64,000 nt of DNA from Levilactobacillus brevis ATCC 14869 = DSM 20054 (GTDB taxonomy: Bacteria > Bacillota > Bacilli > Lactobacillales > Lactobacillaceae): NCBI RefSeq assembly GCF_001433855.1, contig NZ_AZCP01000002.1, forward strand, positions 62,001 through 126,000. Reading direction: 5' to 3'. The position numbers and the translations under genes were made by a program. A model generated the notes under the pieces. The model was not told the DNA's origin and searched no databases. It worked only from the letters and a program-made list of their open reading frames with translations. Positions 8,821-17,127 of the stretch are shown in pieces; positions within the stretch are counted from its first letter, which is position 1; the number at the start of each line of letters is the position of its first letter.

Positions 8821-10497
8821 CTAAAGCTGCATGTTTTGTGGATCAATGGCAAACGGTAAGTTCTTGATGCGTTCCCATTCTTCCGTATCTTCTTCCAACC
8901 GGTAACCCGTACCAGGACCTTGATAGTCGTTGGCATCGTTGACGGCGGAAATGACATGCCACTTGCTGTCGAAAATAGCGGATGTCTGTAAGAAGTCCCC
9001 ACAAACCTTTTGCTTTTGCAAGTCTAAGACGGCTTGGGCAACATCCTTAAATCCGTGGTTGAACAAGGCTTTAACAATATCGACCCCGGTAATGCCGCGA
9101 TCCATTAGATCTTGAGCAGCCTTCATATCTTCAACCATGTTCCGTTCTGGCATATCCTTAGAGGTGTTGGCGTAAGTTGCAGCTTCCACTTCTTCATCGG
9201 TGATCTTAGGTAAACCTAGATCTTCAAAGACGGCTTGAAGGGCCCGTGCAGCCTTGTTCCGGGCTTTGATGATTGTTTGTTCATCAACTGGGTGAATCCC
9301 ACCGTTGATGGCTAAGTCACGTTCCATGACGTAGTAATCATCGTAGTCCAAACCATCGGTGTTCGAACCAGCAAACGTGTTGTCGTAATTAGGTGTTGAG
9401 GAATAACCAGAAGAAATGTAATCTGTTCCGGCAATGAATTGACCCAATAACCGTTCCGTCCGCCGCATATCAGAATGGGAGAACGCTTGGTCATTGGCAG
9501 ATGCACATTCAAGGTCAAGCATCATGCACAACAGGTTTTCACCCAAGACGGAGCGAATACCCGAAGGAACAGACCCTGGAATCCCAATACAACTAACCCC
9601 ACCGTTTTGGAGGCCTTGAACACCGGACGCCTTGGTGATGAAAATACAACGTGATTCGAGGTATAACATGGACTTGCCTTCGGTATAGCCCATCATAACT
9701 TCGGAACCAGAACCAGACGTAAACCGCATCTTCAAGCCCCGTGAAGCATAACAGGAAGCTAAGAAGCCTTTAGACCATGGTGTATCATCACCATCAGTGA
9801 AGACCTTATCGGTACCGTAAACAGAAATTGTTTCGGCATAGCCGGTAAAGCCACGCATTCCTAGGCTTAATTCTTCTGCTTCTTCAACCGAACATTGGGT
9901 AATAACACCAGGACGACCAGTTTGTGCCCCAACCATAATCGAAATGGCATTCAGGGGGGCGTACCGGGCAACGGCAGTCGTCGTTTCTTGTTCTGGGAAA
10001 CCCCGTAAAGCAGCATCGGCAGCATCAGCAGCAATTTGAACCGGATTGTCACGAATGTTAGTAACGTGGCATTGCGTTGCTGGCGTCCGCCGTGGCCGCA
10101 TCTTTTGAGTTGCCATAATCATTTCAGCAAAGTTTAACTTGCTGATAACTTCTTCAGCTTTGGCTGGTGTCATCGCTGTGGTAATGTCGATGATATCTTT
10201 ACGCGACACGTTAGGATCACAGAGCATATTGGCGATCTTAGTGGAATCCATCGCCATCACTTTTTCAGCATTTTCAAGCTTAATGCCATATTTTGCGATG
10301 TAGAGATCAATCAGATCGAAGTCAGCAGCTGGTTTACTATCCATTTCGGTAACCTTGCCGTTTTCAATCTTGATGCTTGGCTTTGGGTCATTAGGACCCA
10401 TCATGGCAACGAATCCTTCTTCAGGCCATTCCTTAACGAAACCGTCTAAATGGATCGGGCGTTTCTCTAATTCTTCAAATCGTTTTTGACGTTTCAA
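8821..10497 (-). CDS. pduC: Propanediol/glycerol dehydratase large subunit PduC
   Basis: This is the catalytic alpha subunit, a TIM-barrel radical enzyme that uses adenosylcobalamin to dehydrate 1,2-propanediol to propionaldehyde or glycerol to 3-hydroxypropionaldehyde. The 558-residue protein is of standard length (about 554) and starts [19 protein letters not shown] like its homologues. The start codon is TTG at 10497, with AAGGGGGAT 6 bases upstream, and no ATG fits better. Whether the preferred substrate is propanediol or glycerol cannot be told from sequence alone. Confidence 0.97.
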   Translation of the reverse strand: MKRQKRFEELEKRPIHLDGFVKEWPEEGFVAMMGPNDPKPSIKIENGKVTEMDSKPAADFDLIDLYIAKYGIKLENAEKVMAMDSTKIANMLCDPNVSRKDIIDITTAMTPAKAEEVISKLNFAEMIMATQKMRPRRTPATQCHVTNIRDNPVQIAADAADAALRGFPEQETTTAVARYAPLNAISIMVGAQTGRPGVITQCSVEEAEELSLGMRGFTGYAETISVYGTDKVFTDGDDTPWSKGFLASCYASRGLKMRFTSGSGSEVMMGYTEGKSMLYLESRCIFITKASGVQGLQNGGVSCIGIPGSVPSGIRSVLGENLLCMMLDLECASANDQAFSHSDMRRTERLLGQFIAGTDYISSGYSSTPNYDNTFAGSNTDGLDYDDYYVMERDLAINGGIHPVDEQTIIKARNKAARALQAVFEDLGLPKITDEEVEAATYANTSKDMPERNMVEDMKAAQDLMDRGITGVDIVKALFNHGFKDVAQAVLDLQKQKVCGDFLQTSAIFDSKWHVISAVNDANDYQGPGTGYRLEEDTEEWERIKNLPFAIDPQNMQL

Positions 10498-10511
10498 TTA
10501 AAAATCCCCCT

Positions 10512-11327
10512 TTAACGAATGTAGGATGGAAAATCATTAACTGGATTTTCACCTAATTGCGCTAACAGTTTCAGGCCAACTTCACGGCCAGCAATCACGG
10601 CTTGACGAACGGCACCAGAATCACCACTAATGTGAACAATGCCTTCGTTAGAGAAACTCGTTCCGTGACCAGGTGACGCAAAGGTCAAGACATTGACACC
10701 AGCCGTCTTAATGGCAGTATCGGCCATCACAACCCCAATTCCAGAAGGCGCACCACAGATCAAACCGTAAGCTTTACCCTCTGGGGCACCAAAGGCCATG
10801 TGGCAAGCGCCAGCGGCCCGGGCCGTGAATTGTAATTCCAAATGCCCGGCGGCGGAGTTATACACGTCACCAAATGTCCGGCTTAAGTTATCTAGCGCCA
10901 CTTGAATGGCAGACCGAACATCAGATGGATCATAACCACCGACTAAGATTAAGACACCGTGACCGGCACCGCCCTTAGTATCCCGTGGCATTTCAATATC
11001 AATGACTTCGGTATTGGTGGCCTTAACGGCTTCATCCATCGCCATGATTTGTGGACCAGCACCTGTACGGGAACTAAGGATGCCAATCACCGTAAAGCGT
11101 TTTTGCACATGCAAATGATCGAGCAATAAGGTATCAACACTAGGAATACACATGCCAATTGTGTCGCCAATTTCACTCGCTCCAACAAATTCTGGAACGG
11201 TGCTCGTTGAATTTAAGAAGTTATCCATTATTTTTCCTCCCGATGACTGCGAGGCCGGTTTAACCGTGACCCCGTGACGCAGAAGTTCTTCCATGATTTG
11301 ATTCATTAACTGCTGATTGGTCATCAT
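10512..11327 (-). CDS. pduB: Shell trimer protein PduB with an internal start for PduB'
   Basis: PduB is a tandem-BMC shell protein that forms pseudohexameric trimers with a gated pore. The N-terminal extension of ~33 residues (MTNQQLMNQIMEELLRHG) resembles an encapsulation-type helix; in Salmonella this extension links shell to cargo. The full-length start at 11327 lacks a recognisable ribosome binding site. Codon 34 is an ATG at 11228 with GGGAGG 7 bases upstream, so a shorter PduB' (238 residues) should also be made. The length is normal (270 residues). Confidence 0.95.
   Translation of the reverse strand: MMTNQQLMNQIMEELLRHGVTVKPASQSSGGKIMDNFLNSTSTVPEFVGASEIGDTIGMCIPSVDTLLLDHLHVQKRFTVIGILSSRTGAGPQIMAMDEAVKATNTEVIDIEMPRDTKGGAGHGVLILVGGYDPSDVRSAIQVALDNLSRTFGDVYNSAAGHLELQFTARAAGACHMAFGAPEGKAYGLICGAPSGIGVVMADTAIKTAGVNVLTFASPGHGTSFSNEGIVHISGDSGAVRQAVIAGREVGLKLLAQLGENPVNDFPSYIR
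11228..11241 (-). promoter_or_regulatory. Internal ribosome binding site and ATG for PduB'
   Basis: GGGAGG lies at 11236-11241, and an in-frame ATG follows after 7 bases with its A at 11228. This is a stronger initiation signal than the one before the full-length pduB start. Two pduB products from one gene are known in Salmonella. Confidence 0.75.
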
Positions 11328-11347
11328 TTATTTACACATCTAAGATG

Positions 11348-11626
11348 CTATTTCTTTTGAGGTAAAATCTTTTCAACATCAGTGTGAGGACGTGGAATAA
11401 CGTAGCTAGATAGAACTTCACCAATGTTTTCAGCGCCAGCAACACCAGCATCAACAGCGGCCTTCACAGCACCAACGTCACCACGAACCATTGTCGTTAC
11501 CAAACCATGACCGATCTTTTCTTGTCCCACTAAATCAACGTTAGCGGCCTTGACCATTGCATCGGCGGCTTCAATTGCAGCAACTAAACCCTTTGTTTCG
11601 ATTAATCCGAGTGCTTCTTGTTCCAT
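11348..11626 (-). CDS. pduA: Microcompartment shell hexamer protein PduA
   Basis: This is the first gene of the operon and encodes a 92-residue single-BMC-domain protein. Hexamers of PduA tile the facets, and their pore passes propanediol or glycerol. The core ([19 protein letters not shown]) is almost the same as in PduJ. The ATG has a GGAGG ribosome binding site and a 60-base leader behind the promoter at 11686-11714. Gene order and high shell-protein demand fit promoter-proximal placement. Confidence 0.94.
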   Translation of the reverse strand: MEQEALGLIETKGLVAAIEAADAMVKAANVDLVGQEKIGHGLVTTMVRGDVGAVKAAVDAGVAGAENIGEVLSSYVIPRPHTDVEKILPQKK

Positions 11627-11672
11627 GATAAAACCTCCATTTATTGGCTGGGCAACCCACGCTGCCCTTCTT

Positions 11673-11686
11673 CTAAAACGCTTTCA
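11673..11686. promoter_or_regulatory. Candidate cre (CcpA site) at the pduA promoter
   Basis: CTAAAACGCTTTCA matches 12 of 14 positions of the cre consensus TGWAANCGNTNWCA. It begins directly downstream of the -10 box, a position where CcpA would block transcription. This would repress the operon in the presence of glucose. Confidence 0.5.
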
Positions 11687-11714
11687 TTATATTTGAATGG
11701 TTTAGCACTATTTC
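11686..11714 (-). promoter_or_regulatory. pduA operon promoter with weak -35
   Basis: A perfect TATAAT lies at 11686-11691, and a poor -35 (GAAATA, 11709-11714) stands 17 bases upstream. A strong -10 with a weak -35 is usual for promoters that need an AraC-type activator, here most likely PocR. Confidence 0.65.
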
Positions 11715-11728
11715 AACCGAAATAGCAC
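11703..11728. repeat. Direct repeat of TAGCAC, possible PocR half-sites
   Basis: TAGCAC occurs at 11703-11708 and again at 11723-11728, exactly 20 bases apart, about two helix turns, and both are followed by AT-rich bases. AraC-family proteins often bind such direct repeats next to the -35 box. The match to PocR is inferred from position only. Confidence 0.4.
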
Positions 11729-11808
11729 ATTTAATTACAAAATAATCAAAATTACCGAATTCAGCTACTAAAAGCTCAATATTTTACAAGCAGTTAGACA
11801 AATTGCGC

Positions 11809-11837
11809 TTGATATAGTAATCTGTTTAACTTACAAT
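11809..11837 (+). promoter_or_regulatory. pocR promoter
   Basis: TTGATA (11809-11814) and TACAAT (11832-11837) are separated by 17 bases and point towards pocR, leaving a leader of about 95 bases. The 311-base gap between pduA and pocR otherwise holds the pduA control region and no gene. Confidence 0.6.
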
Positions 11838-11937
11838 TAATTCGTGATACCGGATTCATTACTATTTTGTCAGCGAATCCCATAAAAAGTCATTTAATTA
11901 TCTAATTCAAATTCCACTCAATCTGGGGGCTGTTACT

Positions 11938-13026
11938 ATGACCACTTATTCACCAAGTCAAGAAAATTACCGTGAGTTGGCACATCTTTTAGCACGATTT
12001 ACCAGTCTGACACAGATCAAGACCATCTTTTACGATTTTACGGGAATCCTCTTAAAGGATGACTTTGTTTACATTAATCACTCAGCTATTGAAGATAACC
12101 TTGCCCAATTAACTTTCTCGGATTATGCTATTTTTCCGGTTAGTCGCAACATCCAGATGTGGGGCGCCGTTCTTTGCGAAAGCGTGAATGTTTCTAAGAA
12201 GCGGCTATTTTTGTCCCGCTCTTATCTAGAGAATTTGATGACGCAAATTTTTGATGAAGATACGTTGGGTAAGGTGAGTGTCTGGGAACCCCTCACCTCT
12301 GATCAGGTAGGGCAAATCAATAATCTCCATGCGCTTTTCCATCCGACTGGTGATACTGATCCACTACAAGCTGTCTTGGCGCCCAATGCCGTCATTGCTG
12401 GTCACACGATTGATAACGATGAGGCGTTCCGCAGTATCTCACTGGCGATTGACTATATCCAAAAGAACATCCAACGACCGATTTCGCTTAACGAAGTGGC
12501 TCAGCGCGCTTACTTATCACCGTCTTACCTCAGTCGTTTATTCAAAAAATACCTTCACGTCAACTTCATCGAGTACGTGAATAACCAAAAGATTGCCTTG
12601 GCCCAAGAAAAACTATCCTTAACCCTGACCCCCATCAATCAAATCTCGAATCAAATTGGCTTTACACAAACCAGTTACTTCACGAAAATTTTTAAAAAGA
12701 AAACGGGGATCACCCCATCCGAATTTCGCCAACGCAATCATACAATTCAAAAAATCTATACCATTCCACGTGAACTCAATTGGGACACGAATGACTCGGT
12801 CATTGACGTCACCAAGAATTACTTCAAGTCTCATCACATTACCTATCACACCGATTCGGAAGAAGGTGCGACGTACGTTAATAGTATCGGCGAATTAAAC
12901 GATGCTAAGGGAAACCGCGGTTGGATTTACACCGTTGATGGCCAACAGCCAACGCAATCTGCTGATGAAATCGCCACACATGATAAATCAGTCATTCAGT
13001 GGGTCTATACCGACTACTCCAATTAA
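11938..13026 (+). CDS. pocR: AraC-family regulator PocR with a C-terminal transcobalamin-like (DUF4430) domain
   Basis: This is the likely activator of the pdu operon, read divergently from pduA. Residues 1-~150 form a sensory region comparable to the PocR ligand domain of enteric regulators. Residues ~160-265 are a two-helix-turn-helix AraC domain (LNEVAQRAYLSPSYLSRLFKK, then INQISNQIGFTQTSYFTKIF). A further ~95 residues follow. They contain SVIDVTKNYFK, ATYVNSIGELND, GWIYTVDGQQP and SVIQWVYTDY, which fit the DUF4430 fold found in the C-terminal domain of transcobalamin and intrinsic factor. This extension is absent from the Salmonella PocR layout. The ATG follows a GGGGG-rich ribosome binding site. 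Confidence 0.88.
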   Translation: MTTYSPSQENYRELAHLLARFTSLTQIKTIFYDFTGILLKDDFVYINHSAIEDNLAQLTFSDYAIFPVSRNIQMWGAVLCESVNVSKKRLFLSRSYLENLMTQIFDEDTLGKVSVWEPLTSDQVGQINNLHALFHPTGDTDPLQAVLAPNAVIAGHTIDNDEAFRSISLAIDYIQKNIQRPISLNEVAQRAYLSPSYLSRLFKKYLHVNFIEYVNNQKIALAQEKLSLTLTPINQISNQIGFTQTSYFTKIFKKKTGITPSEFRQRNHTIQKIYTIPRELNWDTNDSVIDVTKNYFKSHHITYHTDSEEGATYVNSIGELNDAKGNRGWIYTVDGQQPTQSADEIATHDKSVIQWVYTDYSN

Positions 13027-13027
13027 A

Positions 13028-13070
13028 AAAGAGCGATAGCCAGAACTTATCCGGTTATCGCTCTTTAATT
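13028..13070. terminator. Bidirectional terminator between pocR and pduF
   Basis: An 11-base perfect stem (AAAGAGCGATA / TATCGCTCTTT) at 13028-13038 and 13056-13066 is flanked by A-rich and T-rich tracts. It sits between the convergent pocR and pduF stops. Confidence 0.85.
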
Positions 13071-13078
13071 TTGATCAA

Positions 13079-13786
13079 TTATTTCACTAAAACCTGTAAG
13101 CCAGCAGCCAAAATGCCACCGACAATCGGGCCACACATTGGCACCCAAGCATAGCTCCATTCACTAGAACCCTTGTGGGGAATTGGCATTAATGAATGCG
13201 CCAACCGTGGCCCCCAATCACGGGCTGGATTCAAAGCAAAACCAGTCGTGGTTCCAAGTCCCATCCCAATAATTGCGATTAACATTCCGACAATAAAGGG
13301 TTTCAGACCTTGCGTAAAGTCACCTAAGTTCAGCAAAATAAAGATGAATGCCCAGGTTGCAATCACTTCTGATAGGAAGTTGAACAATGGGTTGGCAATT
13401 GCTGGTCGTGTGGCAAAGATTCCTACCGTGTTGCCTTCTTCAACGGACGGAGTCGCCTTGAAGTGGGGATAAAATTGAATAATAACTATTACGGCACCCA
13501 CAAAGGCTCCCAAAAACTGCCCCAATAAGTATGGCACCACACTGGACCATGGGAAGAAACCAAAGACCGCAAACCCAATTGTCACCGCCGGATTCAAATG
13601 ACCATCAGAACCCAGGGCTCCAGCTACGTAGACTCCCATTGTTACCGCTAATCCCCAGGCAATACTAATAAAGGTCCAATTACTACCGTGACCATAGGTT
13701 TTCTTCAAATTAGCACTTGCGCCAGTTCCGGCACCTAGAACAATCAGAATCATCGTACCAAAAAACTCACCGATAAAACCACTCAT
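13079..13786 (-). CDS. pduF: Glycerol/propanediol facilitator PduF (aquaglyceroporin)
   Basis: This MIP-family channel passes glycerol or 1,2-propanediol across the membrane. It has six membrane segments and the two pore motifs, HLNPAVTIG and FALNPARDWGPRL; the Asp-Arg of the second NPA box marks a glycerol facilitator rather than a water channel. I start it at the ATG of MSGFIGEFFG (13786), which follows AGGTG at 8 bases; a longer frame upstream lacks a site. Next to pocR and the pdu operon, its job is uptake of the substrate. Confidence 0.92.
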   Translation of the reverse strand: MSGFIGEFFGTMILIVLGAGTGASANLKKTYGHGSNWTFISIAWGLAVTMGVYVAGALGSDGHLNPAVTIGFAVFGFFPWSSVVPYLLGQFLGAFVGAVIVIIQFYPHFKATPSVEEGNTVGIFATRPAIANPLFNFLSEVIATWAFIFILLNLGDFTQGLKPFIVGMLIAIIGMGLGTTTGFALNPARDWGPRLAHSLMPIPHKGSSEWSYAWVPMCGPIVGGILAAGLQVLVK

Positions 13787-13826
13787 CGTAAAACACCTGC
13801 CCTTATCATATTGATGAAACAATCGT

Positions 13827-13835
13827 AGTTTAGCA
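13827..13835 (-). promoter_or_regulatory. Possible extended -10 element for pduF
   Basis: TGCTAAACT reads towards pduF, with TAAACT at 13827-13832. No good -35 is seen, so an activator may be needed. The start would lie about 35 bases before the gene. Confidence 0.35.
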
Positions 13836-13884
13836 TAAACGACCCCCGTATTTTTTTCAGCTAAATGGAAATTTTTGTTTTATT

Positions 13885-13898
13885 TGTAAGCGGTATCA
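13885..13898. promoter_or_regulatory. Perfect cre (CcpA site) upstream of pduF
   Basis: TGTAAGCGGTATCA matches all 14 positions of TGWAANCGNTNWCA. It lies about 100 bases before the pduF start, between pduF and pduV. Confidence 0.65.
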
Positions 13899-13991
13899 TT
13901 ATTAATCCATTTTAGCCCCGGTTAGTCAGTTATTTTATGATTATTCTGCCACCGCTTCACCACGACTACAAAATAATCTTAATACCACGGA

Positions 13992-14423
13992 TCAGTCGTC
14001 TAAATAAGCTCGTAACTGATCGACATTAGTTCCCGTCAGTCCAGATACCTGAAAAACTTGTGTGGCCCCAGCCTGACGGAGCTGCCGCTGCGCCCATGCA
14101 ATGTCCTTATCGGTGGTCACTAAGTCTAATTTGGTGACCACCCCCACTACCGGGCAACCAAACATCGTAGCAAAAGCTTCTGGAAAAATTAACCGTTGAT
14201 CTGTTGCACTCTGAATGAGAACCACGACGTTAGCATCCATCGCCGTAGTAGCCAAAAAAGTATACATCTGCCGATGCTCAATGTATTCTCCCGGTGTATC
14301 GATAATGTTTTGGAAAAATTCAACCGATTGCGTCTTATCATAAGCAATCGTCTGGTGCTTTAATTGCTGCAATAGCGTGGTCTTCCCACAGCCGATTGCG
14401 CCAACAAACATGGCCCGTTTCAT
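13992..14423 (-). CDS. pduV: PduV/EutP-like small GTPase
   Basis: This ~143-residue protein has a P-loop (GAIGCGKTTLLQQ), the switch motif DTPGEY and the guanine-specificity motif TKLD, the set found in the PduV/EutP family. In Salmonella, PduV associates with the outside of the microcompartment and affects its movement. I use the ATG at 14423, with AAAGGGG 9 bases upstream; a TTG one codon earlier is less likely. The gene has its own transcription unit upstream of pduF and a cre-like sequence in front of it. Confidence 0.82.
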   Translation of the reverse strand: MKRAMFVGAIGCGKTTLLQQLKHQTIAYDKTQSVEFFQNIIDTPGEYIEHRQMYTFLATTAMDANVVVLIQSATDQRLIFPEAFATMFGCPVVGVVTKLDLVTTDKDIAWAQRQLRQAGATQVFQVSGLTGTNVDQLRAYLDD

Positions 14424-14443
14424 CAAACCACGCCCCTTTCAAT

Positions 14444-14457
14444 TAGAAACGCTTACA
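14444..14457. promoter_or_regulatory. Candidate cre upstream of pduV
   Basis: TAGAAACGCTTACA matches 12 of 14 consensus positions and lies 20 bases before the pduV ATG. With the sites at pduA and pduF it makes three cre-like sequences, one per leftward pdu unit. Confidence 0.45.
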
Positions 14458-14587
14458 TGTTTATTCTAAGGCAAAATAAATTAAAAGAAAGGCTGGTTAA
14501 TTTTACGCGCTTGTGGTATTAGATACCCGTTATTATAAAAAAAGTAATATCCATTTTTCTACAAATACTATTCCATGTACGACCATA

Positions 14588-14630
14588 GCAAAAAAGCACC
14601 AACCATTTTTTCAAGAAAATGGTTGGTGCT
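14588..14630 (-). terminator. Strong terminator downstream of the rRNA methyltransferase gene
   Basis: A perfect 15-base stem (AGCACCAACCATTTT / AAAATGGTTGGTGCT, arms 14595-14609 and 14616-14630) is followed by a run of T on the minus strand. Confidence 0.9.
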
Positions 14631-14649
14631 AAGCATCTTAGACGTGTAT

Positions 14650-16017
14650 TTAGTCTTTCACTAATACCGTGACACTTTCCACATGTGGCGTTTGAGGGAA
14701 CTGATCGACTGGTTGAACGGGACCATCAACGTGGTAGCCCAACTCAGTAAACCGGGCCACATCACGAACCAACGTAGCCGGGTTACAGCTCACGTAAACA
14801 ACCTTCTTAGGCGCCATCTTAGCGGCACTGTCAATCAAGCTTTCAGCCAAGCCTTTACGCGGTGGATCTACCACAATGACATCGGGCTTAATACCGGCTG
14901 CTTGCCACTCAGCCATCTGGTCTTCGGCTTTATTCACAGCAAAAGTCACGTTACTCAAATGATTCTTTTGCGCATTCACCTTGGCATCTTCAATGGCTTC
15001 TGGGACAATTTCGACCCCATACACTTGCTTAGCGTGCTTAGCTAGCGTCAAAGAAATCGTACCAATCCCACAGTAAGCATCAATCACGGTTTCTGCACCA
15101 GTCAGTCCAGCCTTATCAATCGCCATCTGGTAAAGCTTTTCCGTCTGTTGGGGATTAACCTGATAGAAGGACCGTGCTGAAATAGCAAAGGTCAAGCCCA
15201 TCAACGTATCCTCGATAGTTGGCTTACCGTAGAGCACCCGCGTCACATTACCCATGATCACATTAGTTTTCTTGGCATTGACGTTTAACACAATGCTCGT
15301 CACTTCTGGCAAAGCCTGATGAATTTGATCGACTAATTGCGCCTGACTAGGAATTTTTTGGGTTCGGCTAATCAAAACAATCATCATTTCGTGACTGTAG
15401 TAGCCCCGACGTACCATGATGTTTCGAATGACTCCTTTATCACTCACCTCGTTATAGGCTGGAATTTCAAACTGACGCAGTAAATCCCGGACCTTGATGA
15501 TAGCTGCATCAATCGCTGGGTCTTGGATATAGAAATCCGTCAGTGGGATCAGTTCATGACTGTGCTGCCGATAAAAACCGGTCTCCAATTGTCCCTTAAT
15601 CATCCGTACCGGGACTTGAGCCTTATTTCGGTATTGGGTAGGATTGTCCATCCCCATCGTTGGTGCAACCTCAACGTCTTGATGGGACTTACTGAAAAGT
15701 TCCGCAATCTGGTGTTGCTTGAACTTTAATTGAGCGGGATAAGCCAAGTGTTGAAGTGGCGCAATCCCCGTTTGCCGGTAAGTCTTATCCACATCCTTCA
15801 CCCGATCAGGTGATTCCTGCGTCCAAGCAACCGCCCGGGCAAAGCCATAATGGCTCTGTACCTTGGTTACTTGAATCGTTACTTCTTCACCTGGTAAGGT
15901 GTTTTCAATAAACAAAGGAAAATCTTCAACCTTTGCCACGCCTAACCCTTGATAAGTTAGGTCGGTAATGGTTACATCAAGCCGTTCATTTTTACTAACT
16001 GGTGCTTTACTTTTCAT
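14650..16017 (-). CDS. rlmD: 23S rRNA (uracil-5-)-methyltransferase, RlmD/RlmCD type, without Fe-S cysteines
   Basis: The enzyme methylates uridine at C5 in 23S rRNA with S-adenosylmethionine. Residues ~11-65 are a TRAM RNA-binding domain (LDVTITDLTYQGLGVAKV). The C-terminal half holds the SAM motif DAYCGIGTISLTLA, the catalytic VDPPRKGL and VSCNPATL with the nucleophilic cysteine. Between the two, where most homologues carry a CGGC-type 4Fe-4S cluster in front of LQHL, this protein reads TGIAPLQHLAYPAQL and has no cysteine. Length is normal (455). The exact target base(s) cannot be decided from sequence. Confidence 0.88.
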   Translation of the reverse strand: MKSKAPVSKNERLDVTITDLTYQGLGVAKVEDFPLFIENTLPGEEVTIQVTKVQSHYGFARAVAWTQESPDRVKDVDKTYRQTGIAPLQHLAYPAQLKFKQHQIAELFSKSHQDVEVAPTMGMDNPTQYRNKAQVPVRMIKGQLETGFYRQHSHELIPLTDFYIQDPAIDAAIIKVRDLLRQFEIPAYNEVSDKGVIRNIMVRRGYYSHEMMIVLISRTQKIPSQAQLVDQIHQALPEVTSIVLNVNAKKTNVIMGNVTRVLYGKPTIEDTLMGLTFAISARSFYQVNPQQTEKLYQMAIDKAGLTGAETVIDAYCGIGTISLTLAKHAKQVYGVEIVPEAIEDAKVNAQKNHLSNVTFAVNKAEDQMAEWQAAGIKPDVIVVDPPRKGLAESLIDSAAKMAPKKVVYVSCNPATLVRDVARFTELGYHVDGPVQPVDQFPQTPHVESVTVLVKD

Positions 16018-16043
16018 AATTACCTCAATTTCTTAGATGAGAA

Positions 16044-16081
16044 GAGGGATTTTGCTACTGTCGTGTCGTGCAAAATCCCTC
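16044..16081 (-). terminator. Hairpin between dagK and rlmD
   Basis: A perfect 12-base stem (GAGGGATTTTGC / GCAAAATCCCTC) lies at 16044-16055 and 16070-16081, just behind the dagK stop. The T-tract is poor, so termination may be partial. Confidence 0.55.
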
Positions 16082-16088
16082 ATCAGTT

Positions 16089-17108
16089 TCATTTATCTTT
16101 CGTAGTCGCGTCCGCTGTTGCCGGTAACTCTTCCACCTGCTTAACGAACTTCTCTTCAGCTTCTAACAGCTCTGCCGACTCACTTGTTACCGCCGAATCC
16201 GGAATAGCATCCAAATTAGCATACATTTCAATGTGTTGCCGTAGATTATGGAATTTCATCGGGGCATCGCCACCATATTCACCGTCCAGATTAATCATCA
16301 TCCGGTCCTTAACTGGCCGCGCGATCACCTTACTGGTTTTCTCGTAAATAATGTGTGGGTCATTGATATGTTTGCCACCGTTGAGCACTAACCCCATCAA
16401 CCGCAGAATTTCCGGCATACTGGCCGTTTTGACAATAATCATGGTAAATTTACCATCATCCAGAGCCGCATCCGGTACAATTTGTTCAAATCCACCAATT
16501 GAATTCGTCAGTGCCAGTAAAAACATGGACGCTTGACCACGGAAATGCCCACCATCGTAGGTTAAGTCCATTTCAATCGGCTTGATTCGGGGCAACAGTT
16601 CGGCCCCTTTTACCAAGTACGCTAGATAGCCAAAGATCGACTTCAAATTCGATGGAACATCATAGGTTAATTCTGTTAGTAACCCACCACCGGCAATATT
16701 AATGAAATAACTATCACCAGCCTGACCAATGTCCATCTTAATCATTTGGTTCTTTAAAACCACTTTAGCGGCTGCCAGCGGATCTTCCCGTGGAATGTGC
16801 AGTGCCCGGGCATAATCGTTCGTGGTCCCAGCTGGAATAATGGCCATCTTCGGTCGATGTGCCAAGCCAGCTAGTCCGTTCACAACTTGATTGATGGTCC
16901 CGTCACCACCCGCTGCAACAATGAGTTCAAACCCGGCCTTAGCGGCGCGAGTTGCTTCGTCGCGTGCCGAATTAGGGGCTGGCGTTGTGGCATAGGCACT
17001 TGTTTCGTACCCGGCCTGTTCAAACACCGCTAAAATATCGATCAAGTCTTTCTTCAACGCCTCGCGCCCTGAAGTCGGGTTGTAAATCACCCGTGCCCGT
17101 TTACGCAT
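16089..17108 (-). CDS. dagK: Diacylglycerol kinase (DgkB/YegS-like lipid kinase)
   Basis: This kinase phosphorylates diacylglycerol left over from lipoteichoic acid synthesis, returning it to phospholipid synthesis. The DAGK catalytic domain is at the N-terminus, with YNPTSGRE and the nucleotide-binding GGDGTINQVVNGL, followed by PAGTTNDYARAL. The protein is 339 residues, slightly longer than average, and ends with an acidic, low-complexity tail. The start has GGAGG 6 bases upstream. It follows gatB by 19 bases, so it is probably cotranscribed with gatCAB. Confidence 0.92.
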   Translation of the reverse strand: MRKRARVIYNPTSGREALKKDLIDILAVFEQAGYETSAYATTPAPNSARDEATRAAKAGFELIVAAGGDGTINQVVNGLAGLAHRPKMAIIPAGTTNDYARALHIPREDPLAAAKVVLKNQMIKMDIGQAGDSYFINIAGGGLLTELTYDVPSNLKSIFGYLAYLVKGAELLPRIKPIEMDLTYDGGHFRGQASMFLLALTNSIGGFEQIVPDAALDDGKFTMIIVKTASMPEILRLMGLVLNGGKHINDPHIIYEKTSKVIARPVKDRMMINLDGEYGGDAPMKFHNLRQHIEMYANLDAIPDSAVTSESAELLEAEEKFVKQVEELPATADATTKDK

Positions 17109-17127
17109 GCTGCGCCTCCATTTGTTC

